Source: an uncultured Alphaproteobacteria bacterium
GTDB taxonomy: Bacteria; Pseudomonadota; Alphaproteobacteria; HIMB59; GCA-002718135
Direction of reading: 5' to 3'
DNA: 13,189 bases
Assembly (NCBI GenBank): GCA_902519435.1
Contig: CABYKC010000019.1
Location: 1 to 13,189 of the forward strand
The translations under genes were made by a program, and so were the position numbers. Numbering within the stretch: position 1 is the stretch's first letter; each line of letters starts with the position of its first letter. Positions 1-6,643 of the stretch are shown here, in pieces. Below the pieces are notes generated by a model. It was not told where the DNA came from and searched no databases. It was given only the letters and a program-made list of their open reading frames with translations.

Positions 1-310
1 TGCAAAAAAATTTAAAGCTGATAAAAATATGATGATTTTTATTATGAAATGATGAATCCTTAATTACCTCCCTAATGTTTTGTGCTGGTAAAGTTATAAA
101 TAAAAATTTAACATTTCTAATTTCTTTTAAAGAGGTAGTAGCAGTGACATTTTCATTAAATGAACTGTATTTTAATTTTGGATTAATTTTATGTTCATTT
201 ATTGATTTAACAATTTTTTCATCTCGAGCATAAATGATAACTTTATTATTACTTAATACTCGGGCAAGTGCACTCCCCCAAACTCCTCCACCAAGAATTC
301 CAATTGTCAT
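1..310 (-). CDS. gpsA: Glycerol-3-phosphate dehydrogenase [NAD(P)+], N-terminal part (partial)
   Basis: This gene runs off the left edge of the window; 103 N-terminal codons are visible. GpsA reduces dihydroxyacetone phosphate to sn-glycerol 3-phosphate in the cytoplasm, supplying the backbone for phospholipids. The translation starts MTIGILGGGVWGSALARVLS. This shows the GxGxWG dinucleotide-binding loop at residues 7-12, followed by the usual basic NPKLKYS segment (43-49) and LPAQNIREV (74-82), which matches the family's 'P-(S/A)-Q-x-x-R-E' stretch. The KGIE motif expected next lies just outside the window. The ATG at 310 is chosen because it sits directly before the Rossmann beta strand. An in-frame TTG lies nine codons upstream but would add an unlikely basic extension. 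No good Shine-Dalgarno precedes the ATG. The gene is divergent from the binding-protein gene at 461. Identity is solid despite the truncation. Confidence 0.92.
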   Translation of the reverse strand, partial: MTIGILGGGVWGSALARVLSNNKVIIYARDEKIVKSINEHKINPKLKYSSFNENVTATTSLKEIRNVKFLFITLPAQNIREVIKDSSFHNKNHHIFISFKFFC

Positions 311-320
311 ACGTTTGATC

Positions 321-347
321 TTTATCCGGTGAGGCAAATGAAGTCAA
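321..347 (-). promoter_or_regulatory. Candidate promoter for gpsA
   Basis: Read on the minus strand, TTGACT (342-347) differs from the -35 consensus at one base. It is followed after 15 bases by GATAAA (321-326), four of six matches to the -10 box. The spacer is shorter than the optimal 17. The -10 box ends 10 bases before the gpsA ATG, so a transcript would have a leader of only a few bases, consistent with the missing Shine-Dalgarno. This is prediction by eye only. Confidence 0.35.
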
Positions 348-405
348 TTTATGGTTTTTGGCTAAAATCTTGGGTATTTTTATAAAAAAACTGCATGATT
401 GATTT

Positions 406-435
406 TTGGAACTAGTATATGAGGTACCATATATA
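406..435 (+). promoter_or_regulatory. Candidate promoter for the livJ-type gene
   Basis: TTGGAA (406-411) followed after 18 bases by TATATA (430-435) is the best sigma-70-like pair I can see upstream of the gene at 461. It would place the transcription start near 442, inside the palindrome at 435-450. Other AT-rich hexamers such as TATAAA at 432-437 are nearly as good, so the exact boxes are uncertain. A promoter somewhere in 311-460 is required, because this gene has no upstream gene on its strand. Confidence 0.35.
416..433. repeat. Inverted repeat TATATG-N6-CATATA upstream of livJ-type gene
   Basis: Two perfect 6-base arms, TATATG (416-421) and CATATA (428-433), are separated by six bases (AGGTAC). 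The repeat lies across the spacer and -10 part of the candidate promoter, where a dimeric repressor or activator site would be expected. Symmetric AT-rich words also arise by chance in DNA of this composition, so a role as operator is inference. Confidence 0.35.
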
Positions 436-450
436 AAAAGTATACTTTTT
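435..450. repeat. Perfect 16-base palindrome before the livJ-type ribosome binding site
   Basis: AAAAAGTATACTTTTT is its own reverse complement over all 16 bases and ends one base before the Shine-Dalgarno. It overlaps the predicted transcription start. It could be an operator or, if transcribed in full, a small AU-rich 5' hairpin next to the ribosome binding site. The arms are mainly A and T runs, so chance occurrence is possible. Confidence 0.45.
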
Positions 451-451
451 T

Positions 452-456
452 GGAGG
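452..456 (+). promoter_or_regulatory. Strong Shine-Dalgarno of livJ-type gene
   Basis: GGAGG lies four bases before the ATG at 461. It is one of the few near-perfect ribosome binding sites in the window and fits a highly expressed periplasmic protein. It confirms the start that also gives a proper signal peptide. Confidence 0.8.
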
Positions 457-460
457 AAAT

Positions 461-1642
461 ATGAAAAAATTACTTCTAGCTGTTATTGTAAGCTTGTCGA
501 CTGTAACGACTGCTGCATTAGCAGAAATTAAAGTAGGAATTATTCTTGGTTTTACAGGACCGATTGAATCTTTAACTCCTGCTATGAGAGATGGTGCTAG
601 AATGGCATTTGATGAAGCATCAAACTCTGGAAATCTTTTAGGTGGTGAATCAATTACTATCATAGAAGCTGACTCAACTTGTGTAGACTCTGCTGCTGCT
701 ACTGCTGCTGCTGAAGATCTAGTTGCTCAAGGTGTAACTGCTATTATGGGTGCTGACTGTTCAGGTGTAACAGGTGCGATTAATGCAAACGTTGCAGTAC
801 CAAATGGAATCCTAATGGTATCTCCATCTGCAACTTCACCAGGTCTAAGTAAAGTTCCTGATAATGGAACTTTTTGGCGTACTGCTCCATCTGATGCAAA
901 AGGTGGTGAAGTATTAGCTAAACTTGCTTTAAGCAGAGGAATTGAAAGTATAGCTGTAACGTATACTAACAATGACTATGGAAAAGGTTTAGCTGAAGTA
1001 TTTGAAGCTTCATTTGCTCGTGGTGGTGGAACTATTACAGCATCTGCTGCACACGAAGATGGTAAGGCAGATTATTCATCAGAAGTTGGTGTTCTTGCAT
1101 CAGCTGGTGGAGACGCACTACTAGTAATTGGTTATATCGATGATGGTGGAAAAGGAATGATCGAAGCATCTTTAGATTCAGGTGCATTTGACACTTTTGT
1201 TCTTTCTGATGGTATGATTGGTCAATCAATTGTTGATAATATCGGTGCAGATCTTGAAGGATCATTTGGCTCTATGCCAGGTGCAATTTCAGAAGGTTCA
1301 GCTAAGTTCGGAGAACTAGCAGCTGCTAATGGCATGGATGGAAGTGCTCCATATGTTGGAGAGTCTTATGATGCTGCAGCAATTATTGCTCTTGCAATTC
1401 AAGCTGGTGGATCTGCTGATAAGCAATCAATCCTAAACAATATTGCTAAAGTATCTAACGCTCCAGGTATTGTAATTAATCCTGGTCAATTATCATACGG
1501 CTTACAAATGTTAGCTGCTGGTAAAGATATTGATTACCAAGGTGCTACAGACGTAGAATTTAATGCGTTTGGTGATGCAGCTGGTGCGTTTAAAGAGTTA
1601 GAAGTTAGTGGTGGCGAATTTGTTACTGTTGGCGCTCTTTAA
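461..1642 (+). CDS. livJ: Branched-chain amino acid ABC transporter, periplasmic substrate-binding protein (LivJ/LivK type)
   Basis: This is a 393-residue secreted binding protein of the Peripla_BP_6 (type I, Leu/Ile/Val-binding) family. It captures amino acids in the periplasm and delivers them to a LivHMGF transporter. Residues 1-21 are a classical Sec signal peptide (MKK, hydrophobic core, Ala-Leu-Ala before Glu22). There is no lipobox, so the protein is soluble. The mature protein begins IKVGIILGFTGPIESLTPAM, typical of the family's first strand and ligand loop. Later landmarks are SPSATSPGL (121-129), YTNNDYGKG (168-176) and HEDGKADYSSEV (198-209). Cys74 and Cys100 are positioned like the single disulfide of E. 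coli LivJ. Codons are dominated by GCT, GGT and GAA, and the gene looks richer in G and C than its neighbours, as expected of a very highly expressed gene. It is convergent with livM, separated by a terminator, and transcribed apart from the permease and ATPase genes. The ligand cannot be fixed from sequence: other amino acids, amides or urea are bound by relatives. Confidence 0.9.
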   Translation: MKKLLLAVIVSLSTVTTAALAEIKVGIILGFTGPIESLTPAMRDGARMAFDEASNSGNLLGGESITIIEADSTCVDSAAATAAAEDLVAQGVTAIMGADCSGVTGAINANVAVPNGILMVSPSATSPGLSKVPDNGTFWRTAPSDAKGGEVLAKLALSRGIESIAVTYTNNDYGKGLAEVFEASFARGGGTITASAAHEDGKADYSSEVGVLASAGGDALLVIGYIDDGGKGMIEASLDSGAFDTFVLSDGMIGQSIVDNIGADLEGSFGSMPGAISEGSAKFGELAAANGMDGSAPYVGESYDAAAIIALAIQAGGSADKQSILNNIAKVSNAPGIVINPGQLSYGLQMLAAGKDIDYQGATDVEFNAFGDAAGAFKELEVSGGEFVTVGAL

Positions 1643-1663
1643 TACTTAAAAATTATTTTAATT

Positions 1664-1691
1664 TAACCCCAGTTTTAGCTGGGGTTTTTTT
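1664..1691 (+). terminator. Rho-independent terminator after livJ-type gene, possibly bidirectional
   Basis: An eight-base-pair stem, AACCCCAG (1665-1672) with CTGGGGTT (1679-1686), closes a six-base loop and runs into a T tract (1685-1691). This is a textbook intrinsic terminator 22 bases after the stop codon. The T tract reaches into the TAA stop of livM (1690-1692) from the opposite strand. On the minus strand the same hairpin is followed by an AT-rich but not T-only stretch, so it may also end the livM transcript, probably less efficiently. Confidence 0.9.
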
Positions 1692-3063
1692 ATGAGTGCC
1701 TTACTTTTTCAGGTATAATTCCTTTAGGTCTATAGCGTAAAATTAGTAATAAAATTAAACCCATAAATAAGTATCTAAAGTAAGGAACACTATCAAGTAA
1801 ATGTAGTTTTAGAGCATTAGTAGGCTCTAAACCTACTGTAAGTTGATTAATAATAAATGTTGTAAGTGGTGCTGCTTCAATCCAAGAAAACCATATGACA
1901 AAACCACCAAATATAGCACCTAAATTATTTCCACTACCGCCTACAATAACCATAATCCAAATAATAAAAGTGAAACGAAGTGGTCGATATCCTGAAGGAG
2001 TAAATAATCCATCTAAAGTAACAAGCATTGAACCCGCAACACCTACAATTGCAGCCCCTATTACAAAAATAATTAAATGTTGTTTCACAACATCTTTTCC
2101 CATAGCATTTGCAGCTGTTTCATTATCTCTGATAGCTCTCATCATTCTTCCCCAAGGGGATAATTGAGCTTTGTTGGCAAAATAAAAAATTATTAACATA
2201 ACAATCAGAAATAAAATCGCGTAAGATAGTTTTACAAAAATTCCTGAGCCATCTATAATAAGATTGTTTAATACTTGTTGTCTATCAGTTACATCAATAA
2301 TATTATCTAACTTTGATGAATTTAGATAAGTAACCAAGTTTATAAACCAATCTGCATTTTGTAAATCAATTTCATAAGGAACTGGCCTCTTTAAACCGAT
2401 AACATTTTTTACTCCCCTAGATAGCCATTCTTCATGTTTTAAAACACTAACAACTATTTCTGAAATACCAAGAGTAACGATAGCAAGATAATCTGATCGT
2501 AATCCAAGAGCTACTTTACCAATTACAAATGCAACGCCCGCAGCAAATAAACCTCCTACAATCCAAGAGAAAATTATTGGCAGTCCAAGACCGCCTAAAA
2601 AACCTGCAATTGCTGGATTAACATCTTCAATATTGTGTGTGGCGTTTAAATAAAAGTGTCTGATAATTAAAATACCGAAAAAAATTATGAGGGAATTTAA
2701 AATATACCTATTTCTTTTTTGGATTACCGTTTTATTGATATACATTACAGCAATTACCAATACGATTAACAAAGCAAAACTGATACCTAGCCCTCTACCT
2801 CCAGCCTGCCATGACTCTGTAATGGGAGGGTAAGATACAAGGACTGCTGCTAATCCACCCATGGCAAGAAAACCCATTACACCAAAATTAATTACTCCTG
2901 CATAACCCCAAGAAATATTGACCCCCATTGTCATTATTGCTGAAACAATACACATATTTAAAATTACTAAACTTACAGACCATCCTTGAATAAAACCTAC
3001 AAAAATAAATAGTGAGATCATGATTGTAATGGCTAACCATTCATATCTTTCAAACTTCATCAT
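1690..3063 (-). CDS. livM: Branched-chain amino acid ABC transporter permease LivM
   Basis: This is a 457-residue inner-membrane permease, one of the two transmembrane subunits of the LivHMGF importer. Hydrophobic helices fill most of the chain. Family landmarks are the N-terminal GYAGVINFGVMGFLAMGG segment (53-70), LRSDYLAIVTLGISEIV (188-204), RAIRDNETAANAMG (309-322, cytoplasmic loop contacting the ATPase) and VGGSGNNLGAIFGG (374-387). The C-terminal LLLILRYRPKGIIPEK (438-453) is diagnostic. It is somewhat longer than E. coli LivM (about 425). Extra material seems to lie in a helix-rich segment around 100-150 and a polar loop around 225-275. The first ATG overlaps the livH stop by four bases (ATGA), and a second ATG follows at once, so the true start may be one codon later. 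An AAGGAA Shine-Dalgarno (3071-3076) lies seven bases upstream inside livH. It is the last gene of the operon. Confidence 0.95.
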   Translation of the reverse strand: MMKFERYEWLAITIMISLFIFVGFIQGWSVSLVILNMCIVSAIMTMGVNISWGYAGVINFGVMGFLAMGGLAAVLVSYPPITESWQAGGRGLGISFALLIVLVIAVMYINKTVIQKRNRYILNSLIIFFGILIIRHFYLNATHNIEDVNPAIAGFLGGLGLPIIFSWIVGGLFAAGVAFVIGKVALGLRSDYLAIVTLGISEIVVSVLKHEEWLSRGVKNVIGLKRPVPYEIDLQNADWFINLVTYLNSSKLDNIIDVTDRQQVLNNLIIDGSGIFVKLSYAILFLIVMLIIFYFANKAQLSPWGRMMRAIRDNETAANAMGKDVVKQHLIIFVIGAAIVGVAGSMLVTLDGLFTPSGYRPLRFTFIIWIMVIVGGSGNNLGAIFGGFVIWFSWIEAAPLTTFIINQLTVGLEPTNALKLHLLDSVPYFRYLFMGLILLLILRYRPKGIIPEKVRHS

Positions 3064-4073
3064 AAAACTCTTCCTTTAAATATTCCCGATGGTCTTATTA
3101 GTAAAACGATGACTAAAATTGAAAAAGATACAGCAAATTTATAATCAGTTGAAAGTAATTGTACTAGACCAGTTGGCTCCATAGAGATTGGAAGCAAATA
3201 GACAAAAAATTTCTTATAAGCATATGTGACCATGATTTCTGAAAAAGCTATAACATATCCACCTACTACAGCTCCAAAGGGACTGCCAATGCCTCCAACA
3301 ATTGCTGAGGCAAATATTGGCAAGACTAAATTGAGATAAATAATAGGTTTATAACTTTTATCTAAACCATAAAGTGTTCCCGCAACACAAGCTAAGACTC
3401 CTACAATAATCCAAGTAGTGAATACTACTCTATCAGGATTAATACCTGACAATAATGCTAAATCTTCATTATCAGAAAATGCTCTCATTGATTTTCCAGT
3501 TTTTGTTTTTTGCAAAAACCAGAAAGTAAAAGTTAAAAGTAATACAGTAATTAATATTGTGATAACTTGAGAAGATTTTAATGCTAATCCTTCATTTAAA
3601 CTTGTCATTACTTTAAACTGTTTGGCTTTCATTATAAATTTCTGTCCATCAGAAAATTTTATAGTTTCTGTCCCAATTATGATTCTTATTATTGCATTAA
3701 TTACGAACATAACCCCTATTGAAACCATTGCTAAAACAACAGGAACACTTTTTTGATATCTGTAATATTGAAAAACAAATTTATCAGAAATAATGCATAA
3801 GATAATTGTTGCTATTATTCCTATAGGTAACGCCAACAGAGCAGTAGGGAGAATTCCTAAACCAATATTTTGTGATTGAAAAAACCACGTAAATAAAATT
3901 GTTATCATTGCTCCAAATGACATGATTTCTCCATGTGCAAAATTGGCAAAACGAAGTATAGCGTAAACAAATGTAACTCCAAGCGCACCAAGTGCAAGTT
4001 GAGAGCCATAAGAAATACCTGGAATTATAATAAAATTTAGAAGTACAATTATAGAATTTAGAAAATCAATCAT
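3060..4073 (-). CDS. livH: Branched-chain amino acid ABC transporter permease LivH
   Basis: This is a 337-residue inner-membrane permease, the partner of LivM in forming the translocation path for branched-chain amino acids. It shows the LivH hallmark FANFAHGEIMSFGA (42-55) and the coupling-loop region MRAFSDNEDLALLSGINPDRV (196-216). Also present are SAIVGGIGSPFGAVVGGYVI (256-275) and the C-terminal VLLIRPSGIFKG (323-334). Multiple hydrophobic helices cover the rest. Its length is slightly above E. coli LivH (about 308). The start is firmly placed: AGGAGG (4079-4084) sits five bases upstream of the ATG, within the last codons of livF, and only one base separates the livF stop from this ATG. 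Its stop overlaps livM by four bases, so the two permeases are probably made by coupled translation in similar amounts. Confidence 0.95.
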   Translation of the reverse strand: MIDFLNSIIVLLNFIIIPGISYGSQLALGALGVTFVYAILRFANFAHGEIMSFGAMITILFTWFFQSQNIGLGILPTALLALPIGIIATIILCIISDKFVFQYYRYQKSVPVVLAMVSIGVMFVINAIIRIIIGTETIKFSDGQKFIMKAKQFKVMTSLNEGLALKSSQVITILITVLLLTFTFWFLQKTKTGKSMRAFSDNEDLALLSGINPDRVVFTTWIIVGVLACVAGTLYGLDKSYKPIIYLNLVLPIFASAIVGGIGSPFGAVVGGYVIAFSEIMVTYAYKKFFVYLLPISMEPTGLVQLLSTDYKFAVSFSILVIVLLIRPSGIFKGRVL

Positions 4074-4074
4074 T

Positions 4075-4779
4075 TTAACCTCCTAAAAAAGACTTTCTAA
4101 CTTCTGGATTATTTAATAGTTCTTCACCTGTACCTTCTCTGCTATTTTTTCCATTTACTAATACGTAGCCTCTATCAGCAATAGCAAGTGCTTGTTTTGC
4201 ATTTTGTTCAACCATTAGTATGCCAACACCAGTTTTACGAACTTCTATAATTCTTGAAAATAACTCATCCATTACAATTGGTGATACTCCTGCAGTTGGT
4301 TCATCTAACATCAAAATTTTAGGTTGAGTCATAAGAGCTCTACCAAAAGCTACTTGTTGTCTTTGACCACCAGATAATTCTCCTGCACTTTGATTTCTTT
4401 TTTCTTTTAAAATAGGAAAAAGATCATAAACATCATTAATGGTGTGAATAATATCATCATCTCTTAAAAATCCTCCCATTTCTAAATTTTCTTCTACTGT
4501 CATGCCAGTAAACACATTGTTTGTTTGAGGAACAAATGCCAATCCTAAATTAATTCTATTTTGAGGTAGCATTGAAGAAATTTCTTCATTTGAGTATTCA
4601 ACAGAACCTGACGTTAAACTTAACATACCAAGCAATGCTTTCATCGCTGTTGATTTACCTGCTCCATTTGGGCCAACTATAACAACAATTTCACCTTCAT
4701 TTACTTCTAAATTGATATCTTTAATAATATCGACCCCTCCATATCCGGCAGTTAAATTTTTACCAATTAAGTTATTCAT
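4075..4779 (-). CDS. livF: Branched-chain amino acid ABC transporter ATP-binding protein LivF
   Basis: This is a 234-residue cytoplasmic ABC ATPase that powers the LivHM permeases together with LivG. All nucleotide-binding motifs are intact: Walker A GPNGAGKST (36-44), Q-loop Gln85 in FVPQTNNVF, signature LSGGQ (135-139), Walker B ILMLDEP (155-161) and D-loop TAGVSP (162-167). The switch position reads VEQN (188-191), with Gln where most ABC proteins have His. This is normal for LivF and helps tell it from LivG. Length matches E. coli LivF (about 237). The C-terminus EELLNNPEVRKSFLGG is the usual LivF ending. It starts six bases after the livG stop with no clear Shine-Dalgarno, and ends one base before livH. 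Confidence 0.96.
   Translation of the reverse strand: MNNLIGKNLTAGYGGVDIIKDINLEVNEGEIVVIVGPNGAGKSTAMKALLGMLSLTSGSVEYSNEEISSMLPQNRINLGLAFVPQTNNVFTGMTVEENLEMGGFLRDDDIIHTINDVYDLFPILKEKRNQSAGELSGGQRQQVAFGRALMTQPKILMLDEPTAGVSPIVMDELFSRIIEVRKTGVGILMVEQNAKQALAIADRGYVLVNGKNSREGTGEELLNNPEVRKSFLGG
4079..4084 (-). promoter_or_regulatory. Shine-Dalgarno of livH inside livF
   Basis: AGGAGG on the minus strand lies five bases before the livH ATG and overlaps the C-terminal codons of livF. It is a full consensus ribosome binding site, unlike most other junctions in this operon, which have none. Confidence 0.8.
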
Positions 4780-4785
4780 AAAATT

Positions 4786-5553
4786 CTAATTCTTATTAAT
4801 ACCTTTGCCTAAATATGCTTCTATAACTGTTTCATTATTTTTCACTTCATTAAAATTCCCTTTGAATAAAACTGAACCTTCAGCCATCACAATTACAGGA
4901 TCGCAAATTTTTTCTATAAGGTCCATATCATGCTCAATTACAAAAAACGTATAATTCTTTTCTTTATTTAATCTTAAAATTGCATCAGTAATTTCATTAA
5001 GTAATGTTCGGTTTACTCCAGCCCCCACCTCATCAAGTAAGACGATTTGAGGATCAACCATCATAGTTCGCCCTAACTCAAGTAATTTTTTTTGTCCCCC
5101 AGATAAATTGCCTGCAAGTTCTTGAGTTAAGTGACTTAAATTTAAAAAATTTATTACTTCGATAGCTTTTTGTCTTATTTCTTCTTCTTGTTGTTTTACT
5201 TTAGCATTACTTAATAAAGCGTATGATAATTTTTCACCAAATTGATTTGGTGGTACCATCATTAAATTTTCGAGAACAGTTAAAGTTGAAAATTCATGGG
5301 CAATTTGAAAAGTTCTTAGAACTCCTTTAGCAAATAACTCGTGAGGTTTTAAAAAAGAAATATCTTCATTATTAAGAATTATGTTTCCCTCATCTGGATC
5401 ATATAATCCTGCAATAGTATTAAATAATGTTGTTTTTCCTGCGCCATTTGGGCCTATTAAACCTGTAATTGAACCCATTTCAACTTTCATTGATGCGTTA
5501 TGAACTGCTTTTAATCCTCCAAAATATTTATTAACCTTATTTATTTCAAGCAT
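4786..5553 (-). CDS. livG: Branched-chain amino acid ABC transporter ATP-binding protein LivG
   Basis: This is a 255-residue cytoplasmic ABC ATPase, the second motor subunit of the importer. Motifs are Walker A GPNGAGKTT (34-42), Q-loop Gln83 in RTFQIAHEF, signature LSGGQ (150-154), Walker B IVLLDE (170-175) followed by VGAGVN, and switch His208 in IEHDMD. The LivG-specific C-terminus EAYLGKG (245-251) is present. Val in place of Pro after the Walker B Glu occurs in other LivG proteins and is not a defect. Its ATG lies inside rodA: the last eight bases of rodA (ATGCTTGA) contain the livG start, in another frame. No Shine-Dalgarno is visible, so initiation probably depends on ribosomes finishing rodA. 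The gene therefore physically joins the transporter block to the cell-elongation block. Confidence 0.96.
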   Translation of the reverse strand: MLEINKVNKYFGGLKAVHNASMKVEMGSITGLIGPNGAGKTTLFNTIAGLYDPDEGNIILNNEDISFLKPHELFAKGVLRTFQIAHEFSTLTVLENLMMVPPNQFGEKLSYALLSNAKVKQQEEEIRQKAIEVINFLNLSHLTQELAGNLSGGQKKLLELGRTMMVDPQIVLLDEVGAGVNRTLLNEITDAILRLNKEKNYTFFVIEHDMDLIEKICDPVIVMAEGSVLFKGNFNEVKNNETVIEAYLGKGINKN

Positions 5554-6643
5554 TATGTATTTTCTTTAAATTTCCATTTAATTCTGCATTAAGAACTAAT
5601 CCTAGAGATATAATTATAGCAAGCATTGCTGATCCCCCATAAGAAACTAAAGGTAATGGAATTCCAACAACTGGCATTAGTCCAGATACCATAGATATGT
5701 TCATTATCACATATATAAATAAATTGCTGCCAACTCCGATAGAAAGGATCCTGCCAAAAATATGATTTGATTTAATGCTTATATAAAAACAAACTGTAAT
5801 TAATAAAAGAAATAGTAAAATTATAAACATGGTGCCAATAAAACCAAATTCTTCCCCAATTAACGTAAATATAAAATCAGTTTGTTTTTCAGGTAAATAT
5901 TGTAGATAGGATTGAGAACCTTCCAAAAAACCTTTGCCGGTCAAACCACCGGATCCTAAAGCAATTTTTGATTGTATAAGTTGATATCCTCTTCCAAGAG
6001 CATCTGCTTCAGGATTTAAAAAAGAGAAAATTCTATCTTTTTGATATGGTTGTAGGTAATTTAAAGACAAAGGAATTGATAAAATTAGAACAAAAAATCC
6101 TAATACAAACTTCCAAATTCTTATGCCACTTGCAAATAGAATGAGAACTCCAAGCATTGCTATACTTAAAGCAGTTCCAAGATCTGGTTGTATAACGACT
6201 AGAACAAATGGTAAAAATAAAATTAATATTGGAAAAAATAAATTTTTTATTCGCTTAATTTCATCAAATTTTAAATCATGATAAAATCTTGCTAACGCTA
6301 GTATTATAGTTATTTTTATTAATTCTGATGGTTGGACACTAAAACCAAATAGGTTTATCCATCTAGTTGCACCCTTACCAAAAACACCAATTAATTCAAC
6401 TGATAGCAAAAGGAACAAGGATGAAATAAAAAGTATATAAGCAAATTGATAGATAAATTTAATATTTATTAAAGCTAAGATAATTGCACAAAATATAAAA
6501 AGTGCTAATCTTATTAAATGTCTTGAAGCCCAAGGACTATATGATCCTCCTGCGGCAGAATATAAACCTGCAGCTCCAATAAAAGAAATTAAGATTACTA
6601 AGAAAATCAATAAGTAATTTAAATTTTGAATTTTATTCAACAT
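5546..6643 (-). CDS. rodA: Peptidoglycan glycosyltransferase RodA (SEDS family)
   Basis: This is a 365-residue polytopic inner-membrane protein of the SEDS (FtsW/RodA/SpoVE) family. It polymerises lipid II into glycan strands during lateral-wall growth, working with the class B transpeptidase PBP2 encoded directly upstream. Conserved segments include GATRWINLFGFSVQPSELIK (91-110), IQPDLGTA (151-158), GRGYQLIQSKIALGSGGLTGKG (217-238), PEKQTDFIFTLIGEEFG (251-267) and GIPLPLVSYGGS (327-338). Asp256 in TDFIF matches the Asp known to be essential for SEDS polymerase activity. The short GSGGLTGKG form and pairing with mrdA and mreBCD identify it as RodA rather than FtsW. About ten membrane helices are evident. 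Length is close to E. coli RodA (370). Its ATG overlaps the mrdA stop by one base (TAATG), and its end overlaps livG by eight bases. Confidence 0.96.
   Translation of the reverse strand: MLNKIQNLNYLLIFLVILISFIGAAGLYSAAGGSYSPWASRHLIRLALFIFCAIILALINIKFIYQFAYILFISSLFLLLSVELIGVFGKGATRWINLFGFSVQPSELIKITIILALARFYHDLKFDEIKRIKNLFFPILILFLPFVLVVIQPDLGTALSIAMLGVLILFASGIRIWKFVLGFFVLILSIPLSLNYLQPYQKDRIFSFLNPEADALGRGYQLIQSKIALGSGGLTGKGFLEGSQSYLQYLPEKQTDFIFTLIGEEFGFIGTMFIILLFLLLITVCFYISIKSNHIFGRILSIGVGSNLFIYVIMNISMVSGLMPVVGIPLPLVSYGGSAMLAIIISLGLVLNAELNGNLKKIHNA

Noticed and set aside
686..716. GCT-rich triplet repeat (microsatellite-like)
   Set aside because: It encodes the Ala-rich helix SAAATAAAEDL of the binding protein. 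Repetition reflects preferred Ala codons in a highly expressed gene, and no out-of-frame or phase-variable structure is evident.
1035..1265. Open frame on the minus strand opposite the binding-protein gene
   Set aside because: Its translation is a low-complexity run of His, Gln and Leu, the complement of the Ala, Gly and Asp codons of the real gene. It has no plausible start signal.
1895..2167. Plus-strand open frame within livM
   Set aside because: It lies wholly antisense to conserved LivM sequence, with a composition (Pro, Thr, Ile) typical of reverse-complement membrane-protein codons and no ribosome binding site.
4075..4779. LivF has Gln in place of the switch His
   Set aside because: VEQN at this position is the normal LivF form. 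LivG in the same transporter carries the His (IEHDMD).
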